Both the position numbers and the translations under genes were made by a program. The notes beneath the pieces are model-generated. The model saw nothing but the letters and a program-made list of their open reading frames with translations. It had not been told where the DNA came from and made no database searches. From an uncultured Pelagibacteraceae bacterium (lineage in GTDB: Bacteria > Pseudomonadota > Alphaproteobacteria > Pelagibacterales > Pelagibacteraceae), in contig CACDWD010000004.1 in assembly GCA_902556285.1 (NCBI GenBank), positions 1 to 38,318 on the forward strand: a DNA stretch of 38,318 nt, read 5' to 3'. Below, piece by piece: positions 29,079 through 37,662 of this stretch; the stretch's first letter is position 1, and every line of letters begins with the position of its first letter.

Positions 29079-29704
29079 TCAAAGGTTCTAAAATTTGTGG
29101 GATATCAGATCTCGACACTCTTAATTTTATTATTAATCACCAATATCCTCCTAAATTTATTGGATTTATTTGTAATTATAAAAAAAGTTTAAGATATGTT
29201 AAACTTGAAAAGCTTAAAGAATTATTAACATTAAATAAAAAAAAATCTAACTTTGTAGCAGTTCTAGTTAAACCCAATAAAGAAATTTTAGAAAAAATTA
29301 AAAACCTGCCCTTTGATTATTATCAGATTTATGACTGCATGCCTGAGGAAATAAAAAAAATTAAGGAAACTTATAATAAAAAAATTATTACTGCTTTAAC
29401 TATAAAAGATGAAAATGATATTCAAAATTACCATTTGTTCTCTGAGATTACAGATATTTACTTATTTGATAGCAAAGGTTACGAAAAAAGTATGTCTTTT
29501 GATCATAAGCTTATTCAAAAAGTAAAGATTAACAAACCACTAATGATAGCAGGTGATATTCAAATAGATGATAATCTTGAAAAATATAAAAAAATAGCAG
29601 ATATTATCGATATATCTGGAGGTCTGGAGACCTCTGGGTTAAAAGATAAATCCAAAATTGATAAATTTTTAAATAAGGTAAAACAGTTGTACAATGAAAC
29701 TTAA
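29075..29704 (+). CDS. trpF: Phosphoribosylanthranilate isomerase, divergent
   Basis: SKICGISDLDTLNF, FIGFICNYKKSLRYV, YYQIYD, IYLFDSKG, IIDISGGLETSGLKD; followed by trpB. Confidence 0.85.
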   Translation: MIKGSKICGISDLDTLNFIINHQYPPKFIGFICNYKKSLRYVKLEKLKELLTLNKKKSNFVAVLVKPNKEILEKIKNLPFDYYQIYDCMPEEIKKIKETYNKKIITALTIKDENDIQNYHLFSEITDIYLFDSKGYEKSMSFDHKLIQKVKINKPLMIAGDIQIDDNLEKYKKIADIIDISGGLETSGLKDKSKIDKFLNKVKQLYNET

Positions 29705-30923
29705 AAGAGGAATTCCATTAATTGATCAACATGATCAATACGGCTTTTGGGGTGGTAAATTTGGAGGAAGTTTTATTCCTGAAACTTTAAAAAAACCAGT
29801 AGAAGATTTAACAAATCAATTTAAAAAACTTAGGAAAGATAAAAAATTTCTAAAAAAAAGAGACTATTATTTTAAAAATTATATAGGTTCTCCTACCTCA
29901 TTTAGAAAACTTGATAATTTAACAAATCATCTTGGTGGCGCTCAAATTTGGACAAAAGTTGTCTCTGAGGCTAATGGAGGCGCACACAAAATATATAATG
30001 CAACAGTTCATGCTCTGATATGTAAAGCAATGGGCAAAAAATATATTGTTGGTGATACAGGAGCTGGTTATGCAGGTAAAATGCTAAGTATGGCAGCTAA
30101 AAAATTTGGCCTCAAGTGCAAAATATTTATGGGTGCAAAGGATATTAAAAGGCAAAAACCTAACTGTGATGCAATGAGAAAAAATGGGGCTGAAATTGTT
30201 CCTGTTTTCTCAGGAAGCCAAACTTTAGTTGATGCTGTAAGTGAATGTATGAGATACTGGGTATCAAATTGTGACAATACTCACATGTGCGTTGGAAGCA
30301 CTGTAGGTCCAAATATATTTGTTAAAATCTGCGGCTGGAGTACAGCACAAATTTCTAGGGAATTAAAAATACAATTAAAATCAGAATTTAAAAAAATACC
30401 AAAAAAAATAAAATTGATTAATTGTGTTGGGGGTGGAAGTTCGGCATATGGATTTTGGAGCGAATTTATTGACTATGATAAAAAACATATTGAATTAATT
30501 GGTGTGGAAGCAGGTGGACCTAAAAAATCGAAACTGCATGCAGCTCCATTAAGCTGTAATACTAAAATTGGAATTTTACACGGAGCTGCATCTTATGTAT
30601 GTCAAAATAAAGAAGGGCAAATAAATGAAACTGAGTCTATAAGTGCTGGGTTAGACTATCCTGGCGTAAGTCCAATGCACTGTTTTTTAAAAGATGCTAA
30701 AAGAGCAAGATATACTTTCGCAACAGATGAGGAAGCATTAAGTGCACATCTAATGGTAACCAAATACGAAAATCTAAATCCTAGCTTAGAACCAAGTCAC
30801 GCATTTGCAGAAGCTATTAAAATTGCTCCAAAATTAAGTAAAGATACAATTATAATCGTTAATTCTTGTGGTGATGCAAAAAAGGATAGAGATATTTTAA
30901 AAGAAAGATTGGGTAAAAAATAA
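29694..30923 (+). CDS. trpB: Tryptophan synthase beta chain, highly divergent
   Basis: GFWGGKFGGSFIPETL, NGGAHK (PLP lysine), DTGAGYAG, IFMGAKDIKRQKPN, NCVGGGSSAYG, SISAGLDYPGVSP, LEPSHAFAEA; between trpF and trpA. Confidence 0.88.
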   Translation: MKLKRGIPLIDQHDQYGFWGGKFGGSFIPETLKKPVEDLTNQFKKLRKDKKFLKKRDYYFKNYIGSPTSFRKLDNLTNHLGGAQIWTKVVSEANGGAHKIYNATVHALICKAMGKKYIVGDTGAGYAGKMLSMAAKKFGLKCKIFMGAKDIKRQKPNCDAMRKNGAEIVPVFSGSQTLVDAVSECMRYWVSNCDNTHMCVGSTVGPNIFVKICGWSTAQISRELKIQLKSEFKKIPKKIKLINCVGGGSSAYGFWSEFIDYDKKHIELIGVEAGGPKKSKLHAAPLSCNTKIGILHGAASYVCQNKEGQINETESISAGLDYPGVSPMHCFLKDAKRARYTFATDEEALSAHLMVTKYENLNPSLEPSHAFAEAIKIAPKLSKDTIIIVNSCGDAKKDRDILKERLGKK

Positions 30924-31723
30924 TGAGTTCTCTAATTAATCAAGCTTTTCAAAATGCTAAAAGTGAAAATAGACCAGCTTTGTTAACTTATATAGTAGCT
31001 GGAGATAACACTAAAAAAAAATCATTGGAAATATTAAAATCAATTTCTAATTATGCAGATATTTGTGAATTAGGTTTTCCTCACAACACACCTATTGCTG
31101 ATGGTGGTCAGATACAAACTAGTGCTTACCGTGCAATAAAAAATGGAATAAAAATAAATGATGTATTTTCAATTGCTAAAGATTTTAAAATTAAGAAAAT
31201 TAATAAACCTATTATTTTAATGGGTTACTACAATATGATTTTTCAATTCAACGAAAATAGGTTTTTAGAAAAATGTAAAATATCAAAAATAGACGGATTA
31301 ATTGTTGTAGATTTGCCTTATCCAGAAAACAGAAGTTTTGCAGCTAAATGTAAAAAAAAAGGTATTAATTTTATTCAATTAATATCACCAACTACATCCC
31401 AGATAAGATTAAAAAAAATAATTAAAGATTCTCATGATATGGTTTATTATATAAGTATGCTCTCGACTACAGGAGGTAAATTAAAAGTTTCACCTAAAAA
31501 AATACTGGAAAAATATAGTAAAATAAAAAATCTTAATAAATCTAAAAATATTGTTATTGGATTTGGTATCACTGAGAAAACAATAAAATCTCTAAGAAAA
31601 GCTGATGGATTAGTTGTTGGCAGTGCAATTTGTAAAGAAATTTCAAATTCAATTAAAAACAGACAAAATCCTGTCACAAATGTTACTAGTATAGTAAAAA
31701 GATTAAAAAATAAGATCACATGA
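30923..31723 (+). CDS. trpA: Tryptophan synthase alpha chain, divergent
   Basis: CELGFPHNTPIADGGQIQTSAYRA, MGYYNMIFQF, DGLIVVDLPYPE, VIGFGITEKTI. Confidence 0.9.
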   Translation: MSSLINQAFQNAKSENRPALLTYIVAGDNTKKKSLEILKSISNYADICELGFPHNTPIADGGQIQTSAYRAIKNGIKINDVFSIAKDFKIKKINKPIILMGYYNMIFQFNENRFLEKCKISKIDGLIVVDLPYPENRSFAAKCKKKGINFIQLISPTTSQIRLKKIIKDSHDMVYYISMLSTTGGKLKVSPKKILEKYSKIKNLNKSKNIVIGFGITEKTIKSLRKADGLVVGSAICKEISNSIKNRQNPVTNVTSIVKRLKNKIT

Positions 31724-32649
31724 ATTGGATTAAAAAAATTATAAAAGCAGGTGAAAAAATTAAAACTGCTATACACGAAAGAGCTTCAAAAGAAGATATC
31801 GCTAAAAGTGATTGGACAAGCTGTTGTAGAGGGCCTATTCTTAAAACTGATTTAGAAAAAAATCTTTGGGTGTGTCCTGATTGTAACAAACATCATAGAA
31901 TAAAACCAAAACAAAGATTCGATATTTTATTTGGAAAAAATAATTACGAAATTTTCAAAACTCCAATACCAAAAGATGATCCACTGAATTGGACAGATTC
32001 TAAGTCTTATAAAGAAAGACTAAAAAGTGCTAGAAAAAAAACTGGCATGGAATGTGGAATGATGGTCGCTACTGGAACTATAAATAATATTAAAATTACA
32101 GCTGTTGCATCAGATTTTGATTTTTTAGGTGCCTCGATGGCTGCTGCAGAGGGAGAAGCTTTTTTATATGGAATACAACATGCTATAGAAAATAAAACAC
32201 CATTTTTATGCATAAGTGCTGGTGGGGGAATGAGAATGATGGAAAGTTTAATATCTTTATCTCAAATGACTAGAACTACACTCGCAATTAATGAATTAAA
32301 AAAAAATAGACTTCCATATTTAGTTTGTATAACTGATCCAACAGCTGGGGGCATTACTGCATCATATGCAATGTTAGGTGATATTCACATCGCAGAGCCA
32401 GGAGCTTTAATTGCATTTGCAGGCGCAAGAGTAATTCAAGGAACTGTTAAAGAAGAGCTACCTGAGGGTTTCCAAAAAAGTGAATATGTTGAAAAAACTG
32501 GTTTTGTTGATTTAATTGTTGATCGTAAAGATCTCGTGTCAAAAATTGGAACTTTATTATCAATATTGTTAAAGAAAAACTCTGATATAAGTGCTGAACA
32601 AAATGAAACTTCAGAAGATAGTCAGTCGCTTACAAGAGCTGCATCCTAA
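31720..32649 (+). CDS. accD: Acetyl-CoA carboxylase carboxyltransferase subunit beta
   Basis: NLWVCPDCNKHHRI, GGGMRMMESLISLSQMTRT, DPTAGGITASYAMLGDIHIAEPGALIAFAGARVI. Confidence 0.95.
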   Translation: MNWIKKIIKAGEKIKTAIHERASKEDIAKSDWTSCCRGPILKTDLEKNLWVCPDCNKHHRIKPKQRFDILFGKNNYEIFKTPIPKDDPLNWTDSKSYKERLKSARKKTGMECGMMVATGTINNIKITAVASDFDFLGASMAAAEGEAFLYGIQHAIENKTPFLCISAGGGMRMMESLISLSQMTRTTLAINELKKNRLPYLVCITDPTAGGITASYAMLGDIHIAEPGALIAFAGARVIQGTVKEELPEGFQKSEYVEKTGFVDLIVDRKDLVSKIGTLLSILLKKNSDISAEQNETSEDSQSLTRAAS

Positions 32650-33871
32650 AGAAATAGATTTAAGTCTAGATCGTATTCAAAATCTCTGCAAAAAATTAGG
32701 AAATCCCCAAGATAAAATCAAAGCAATTTCAATTGTTGGTACTAATGGAAAATATTCAACTATCCAAGCAATGTTATCAATTTTAAAAGAAGCAAATTTA
32801 AAATGTAATGTCTATACAAGCCCACATATCAGAAGTATCAATGAGAGGTTTGTTTATAATAATGATGAACTTAATAATGAAGATTTAGCAAATTTACTTG
32901 AAGAAATCGAAAATGCTAACAATAATGAACCAATTACTTTTTTTGAAATACTCACTGCAGCTTATTTCTTAAAAGCATCTCAATACCCAGAAAATATAAA
33001 TTTAATTGAGAGTGGATTATTCTTTAGATTTGACGCTACAAATATATTAAAAAATAACCTTGCTAGCGTTGTAACCTCCATTGGACTTGATCATTTAGAT
33101 TGGTTACCTAAAAATGATCAAAACGTTGAAAGAATTATTTTTGAAAAAACATCAAGCCTTTTAAACTCAAATATTATAGTAGCAAAACAAAGCAATAAAA
33201 AAATTGCTGATAATATTAAAAAAACAATATCAAATAATAGATCAAATAAAGTTTTCTATAATGAAAATTATAGTTTTACAATGCAAGAAAATAATTTCTT
33301 TTATTATGAAGATCAATTTGGGGGGATAAAATTACCTATGCCAAATGTTAAAGGTCAATTTCAATTAGAAAATATCTCAACAGCTATTGCAACCCTTAGA
33401 ACTTTGAAAGATTTAAATATTAAAGATTATCACATCAAAAAAGGTGTTTTAAAAATAAATAGTATTGGAAGATTACAAGAAATTAAATCTGGAAAACTTA
33501 AAGCACTTGTAAAAGATCACAAACTTTTTGTTGATGGATCTCATAACCCTTTGGGTGCAAAAGTTTTGAATGAATACTTGGAAAGTTTAGATTGCAATAA
33601 ACATATTATTCTTGGAATGATGGCTAATAAAGATCATAATGAATATATGAGTTTCTTTAAGGATATTGCTACACTGACTACAATAGATATACCTAATCAA
33701 CCCAATTCAATTAAAGGAAAAGAACTTAAAAATAAACTAAATAGCTTTTCAAATATAAATTATAAGGAAAGTATAGAGGATGCTATCAAATCAATTCCAG
33801 TCGAGGAAAACGATATAATACTGATTACTGGATCGTTATATCTTGCGGGTGAAATTTTGAATTTAAATTAG
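32591..33871 (+). CDS. folC: Folylpolyglutamate synthase / dihydrofolate synthase
   Basis: SIVGTNGKYSTIQAMLSIL, YTSPHIRSINERF, VTSIGLDHLDWL, VDGSHNPLGAKVL. Start could be 32603 (MKLQKIVSRLQELHP); it overlaps accD either way. Confidence 0.94.
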   Translation: MLNKMKLQKIVSRLQELHPKEIDLSLDRIQNLCKKLGNPQDKIKAISIVGTNGKYSTIQAMLSILKEANLKCNVYTSPHIRSINERFVYNNDELNNEDLANLLEEIENANNNEPITFFEILTAAYFLKASQYPENINLIESGLFFRFDATNILKNNLASVVTSIGLDHLDWLPKNDQNVERIIFEKTSSLLNSNIIVAKQSNKKIADNIKKTISNNRSNKVFYNENYSFTMQENNFFYYEDQFGGIKLPMPNVKGQFQLENISTAIATLRTLKDLNIKDYHIKKGVLKINSIGRLQEIKSGKLKALVKDHKLFVDGSHNPLGAKVLNEYLESLDCNKHIILGMMANKDHNEYMSFFKDIATLTTIDIPNQPNSIKGKELKNKLNSFSNINYKESIEDAIKSIPVEENDIILITGSLYLAGEILNLN

Positions 33872-34185
33872 ATATTTTTATCTAAAAATTCCTTCATGTG
33901 ACTTTCTGGAACTCCACCAACTTTTCTATCTACTTCAACACCTTTCTTATAAATGATAATTGTTGGAACACCTCTAATACCAGCAGCTGAACCTGTGTTA
34001 ATTCCACCATCCTCAATATCAGCATAATAAAAACCAGCCTTATCTTTATATTCATCGGATAATTTATCCATCACTGGTTTTAGTGCCTTACATGGACCAC
34101 ACCACTCAGCTGAAAATTGAATTACTGAAACATCTTCATTTTTAATTTTAGTATCAAAATCTTCGTCTTTAAAATTTGTAAGCAT
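33868..34185 (-). CDS. trxA: Thioredoxin
   Basis: SAEWCGPCKALKPVMDKLS, cis-Pro GVPTIIIYKKG. Confidence 0.96.
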   Translation of the reverse strand: MLTNFKDEDFDTKIKNEDVSVIQFSAEWCGPCKALKPVMDKLSDEYKDKAGFYYADIEDGGINTGSAAGIRGVPTIIIYKKGVEVDRKVGGVPESHMKEFLDKNI

Positions 34186-34219
34186 ATATCCCTTCTATAA
34201 ATTGCAGTCTTAAAGTCAA

Positions 34220-35656
34220 CTAGGCAATTTCATATTTTTTTTCTATAGACATAATAAATTCATTTATTTCATCTAATTTTTTTAATTCTTCTTCATCATC
34301 TCGATTAGAAGCCTGATCTCGCAAGGTATCAATTTCTTGATAAGCCATTCCAATAGTTTGCCATTTTTCTCTATTTTTACTTAAAATTCGTCTAGCAATT
34401 TCGCTTTTTATATTTTTATATAAATCTGGTGGCAAAATATGTGGTGCTTCTTGATAGATAATTTTTTGCCCAAACCAACTGCATCTTTTATCTGTAAATT
34501 TATCTAACATTCTTAATTTATCTTCCCAAGAAGAACTATGCCAAGTTTTAAACAATTGGGTGTCTTTGTTAGGAATAAACTTTTCATATAAAGTTTCTTC
34601 TGGCAATAAATCTTCTTGAGTTTGAGTTTGAGCTTTTTCTTCAGCTGCTTCTCTATTAATGATTTGAATATTTTTACAAAAATTTTCATTATTTCTAACC
34701 ATTTTTGCTCTTTTTTGAATAGTTTCTAAATCTAAGTCTGCATATGCCTTTTCCTTTAATGCAAACTTTTTATCTAATACAACAGGAGCTTTATTGGTTC
34801 TGATTACTCTAAGTGCTTTTGGGATGAATTTTTTTAAATAAACTTTAAGATCATTTACTGACAAGTTTAATAATGGTTCAGGATCTCTTCTTAAATCAAA
34901 TAAATATCCCCACGATGCATATGATGGATGAAAACAATGATTTGGATGCAATGTAGAGACTAGATACATCATATTTTTTCCTTTAACGTTTTCAAAAATT
35001 GAATAAATCCCCTCACTTTTTAAAATAGTTTCAACGCTATTTTTTGTCGATGTGCTTAAAAAATTTTCCCAATTATCTTTGTGTTTATCTTTAATAATTC
35101 TGAGAATTTTTAAGCTTGTGAATGCATCATGATAAGCTGTGTGTTGTTGAGATGTATCAAATCCTTGTTGTCTAGCTAAACCTTCCAATGCTAGGCTTTC
35201 ATTACCAGCTTCAGTCAATTCAGTCTTTAACGTTTCTGGATTTAAGGTTTGAGCTACTCTTGCAACATGCAAACCATCATGCTCTTTATTGGGTGATGAA
35301 TGTGTAATATAAGGATATCTATTCCCTTTAAAAAAATTAAAATGAAACATTCTCCTGTCAAAATTTAAATTACTCCAACCCATAAATAATGCTGGTGCAG
35401 CTTTTGAGAAGAAGTTTTCTACAGCTCCTAAAAAATCATAATGCGAGTAATTGCCTTTAGTAAGTAAATCAATACTTGTTGAGTTAACTAATAAGGCCTT
35501 TGCACTTGGAACCTCGCCTTCAGGCATTCTGCCACGAATATTTAGCTTGCCAATTTCTTTTAAGTTTTTATCAACAACTACAGCACCTACTTCAATTATT
35601 GAGCCCCAAATTGTGCTATTTGTTGTTTCTGTATCATAAATAACTATTTTATCCAT
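34220..35656 (-). CDS. sbcB: Exodeoxyribonuclease I
   Basis: DTETT (DEDD exo I), MGWSNLNFDRRMF, HTAYHDAFTSLKIL; C-terminal ExoI-like regions (LVSTLHPNHCFHPSYASWGYLFDLRRDPEPLL). Confidence 0.88.
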   Translation of the reverse strand: MDKIVIYDTETTNSTIWGSIIEVGAVVVDKNLKEIGKLNIRGRMPEGEVPSAKALLVNSTSIDLLTKGNYSHYDFLGAVENFFSKAAPALFMGWSNLNFDRRMFHFNFFKGNRYPYITHSSPNKEHDGLHVARVAQTLNPETLKTELTEAGNESLALEGLARQQGFDTSQQHTAYHDAFTSLKILRIIKDKHKDNWENFLSTSTKNSVETILKSEGIYSIFENVKGKNMMYLVSTLHPNHCFHPSYASWGYLFDLRRDPEPLLNLSVNDLKVYLKKFIPKALRVIRTNKAPVVLDKKFALKEKAYADLDLETIQKRAKMVRNNENFCKNIQIINREAAEEKAQTQTQEDLLPEETLYEKFIPNKDTQLFKTWHSSSWEDKLRMLDKFTDKRCSWFGQKIIYQEAPHILPPDLYKNIKSEIARRILSKNREKWQTIGMAYQEIDTLRDQASNRDDEEELKKLDEINEFIMSIEKKYEIA

Positions 35657-35662
35657 AAAATC

Positions 35663-36349
35663 CTAAGTTAAATCCGATAGCTCATTAAATTTTTGTAATC
35701 TTCCCAAAAACAAATTTTGATAAACAATTAAATCATGTCCTTGAATTTTAAACTCTTGGAATAATTTATCTACTGTGCAAACTAAAATTACACAAGAAGT
35801 GATATTGGAGTTATACACAATGTTATGTGCTAATGAATATGCACTTGTTTGAAGAAGCCATGAGTCTATATACTCGGCTTTTTTGGGTTTATTACTTTGT
35901 TTAAAATCAATTATTGTTTCTTTTCCCTCATAAACTCCAACACAATCAGCAGTACCTGCATACTTCTCTGGGTAATAGAGTGTGCATTCAACTCCCCAAA
36001 TTTCATCTAATCTATTTTTTAAACCTTTTTCTATAATCTCTTTAGCCATTAATTTGTATTGTTCATTATCTTCAAAAAAACTTAAATTTTCTCTTCCAAG
36101 TAAATAAGACTCTAAATAGTTGTGCATTTGAGATCCCCTGCTACTTGCTGCTTTTGTAATTGCTTCAGCTTCTTTTTGCCCAGTTCTTTCTCTCCAATTT
36201 GCTAATGCCGCTTTATCTTCTTCAGATCGAGTTGCATCTAAAATTGAAGTGACACTTGGTAATTTTGTTTCACCTAATAAGTATCTTCTAATACCATCAA
36301 CTGTTGCTCTAGAGGATTTTGGATAATCATATTTTTGATTCCACTGCAT
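35663..36349 (-). CDS. PD-(D/E)XK exonuclease, MGME1/RecB-nuclease-like
   Basis: RGSQMHNYLESYLLG and GTADCVGVYEGKETIIDFKQSNKPKK (D...DFK catalytic motif). The ORF track starts at 36454, overlapping rmuC; MQWNQKYDYPKSSRATVDGIRRYLLGE at 36349 is a more plausible start. Confidence 0.8.
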   Translation of the reverse strand: MQWNQKYDYPKSSRATVDGIRRYLLGETKLPSVTSILDATRSEEDKAALANWRERTGQKEAEAITKAASSRGSQMHNYLESYLLGRENLSFFEDNEQYKLMAKEIIEKGLKNRLDEIWGVECTLYYPEKYAGTADCVGVYEGKETIIDFKQSNKPKKAEYIDSWLLQTSAYSLAHNIVYNSNITSCVILVCTVDKLFQEFKIQGHDLIVYQNLFLGRLQKFNELSDLT

Positions 36350-36386
36350 CAGATTTCTTATAGACGGTATTATAGGAAAAAAGAAA

Positions 36387-37484
36387 TTAATTTTTAAGCT
36401 GCCTATTTCGTTCAACAAATTTTTCCACGTTTTCAGTTTGTGCAGCTTTCTCAACCTGCTCGGGATCTTTAATGTTTTCTAAAGTTCTTGAAATTGATCT
36501 TGCATCAGTTCCAAATTTATCAACAATACCCATAGCATCTTCTAATTTTTTTCTAAGAACTATAATGTTGTCAAAATGTTTTGAAAATCTTGTACTGATT
36601 GTTTTTAAATGATTATAAATTTCTGTTGCACCTTTTTGCACTTTCAATGATTGAAAACCCATATGTAAAGATTGTAGGTAAGCAGAAAGAGTATTAGGCC
36701 CACATATTACGACTTTATATTTTTTCATTAACTCTTGAGTTAATAATTCTTTTGTACTTGGATCTTGGTATTCAGTTAACTCTCTGTATAAACTTTCTGT
36801 GGGAGCATAAACAATTGCAAAATCAGTAGTTTTTGGCGGAACTATATATTTTTCATTAACACTTTTTGCTTTTGCTTTAAATGCTGAAGCTAATTTTGCT
36901 CTAGCATCTGCAACAGCCCTTTTGTCTTCCGAGTCATGACCATCGGTAATTGCTTTAAATTTTTCTATTGGAAAATGACTATCTACTGGAACCAAAACAT
37001 CTCCTTGAAGCTTAATTGCAAATTCCACATTTTCACTGGTATCCTCTTTCATTTTTACATTCGTCATGAATTGAGAGGCTGGCAACAAATCTTTTATCAG
37101 TGCATCTAAGCTAAATTCTGCAAGAGTTCCGTATTTCTTAACCCCAGCTAAAATTTTAGTTATCCCTTCTTGGCTTTGATTTAATAGTTGAACTTGTTGA
37201 TTAAAATTTCCAACCTTTTCCTCTACCTTAGTTAAAGTTTCAGTCATATCTTTAGTAACCCCAGTTGATAAGTTGTTAAATGAAGTCGACATTGCACCAA
37301 GAGAGCTATTGATAGTTGTGTTTAAGGTATCTTTTAAACTTGAAATTTCTGATTTTAAATTAGCTATTTCTTCAGCATCTTTATTTTCATTTTCATCTTT
37401 TGGCTTAGATTTCAAATTTAAATAAAGGATTGCTAAAACACCCCCTAACAACAAAACCAGTAAAATAATTAATATACTATCCAT
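36387..37484 (-). CDS. rmuC: DNA recombination protein RmuC
   Basis: N-terminal TM segment, coiled coil, VDSHFPIEKFKAI, IVPPKTTDFAIVYAPTESLYREL, VVICGPNTLSAYLQSLHMGFQ. Confidence 0.93.
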   Translation of the reverse strand: MDSILIILLVLLLGGVLAILYLNLKSKPKDENENKDAEEIANLKSEISSLKDTLNTTINSSLGAMSTSFNNLSTGVTKDMTETLTKVEEKVGNFNQQVQLLNQSQEGITKILAGVKKYGTLAEFSLDALIKDLLPASQFMTNVKMKEDTSENVEFAIKLQGDVLVPVDSHFPIEKFKAITDGHDSEDKRAVADARAKLASAFKAKAKSVNEKYIVPPKTTDFAIVYAPTESLYRELTEYQDPSTKELLTQELMKKYKVVICGPNTLSAYLQSLHMGFQSLKVQKGATEIYNHLKTISTRFSKHFDNIIVLRKKLEDAMGIVDKFGTDARSISRTLENIKDPEQVEKAAQTENVEKFVERNRQLKN

Positions 37485-37662
37485 GATTCTAATTTTTTAT
37501 TTTATAGTAAATATTTCATTAATGTATTTAAATATTTAAAAATACTTTATGGAACTAATTTTAGTACTAAAAATATTCTAAATTATTTGTGTTATTATTG
37601 CTTTTTATGCAGTTATTAGAAATATTTATATTATTAAAATCATTCTTATTTATTGGAAAAAC

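Noticed and set aside
31447-31776. Minus-strand 109-aa ORF
   Set aside because: Antisense across the trpA/accD junction; both sense genes are well supported.
37485-37662. 178-bp AT-rich spacer between hisG and rmuC considered for a small RNA or tRNA
   Set aside because: Only loose A/T palindromes; no stable GC stem, tRNA-like core or conserved motif that I could see.
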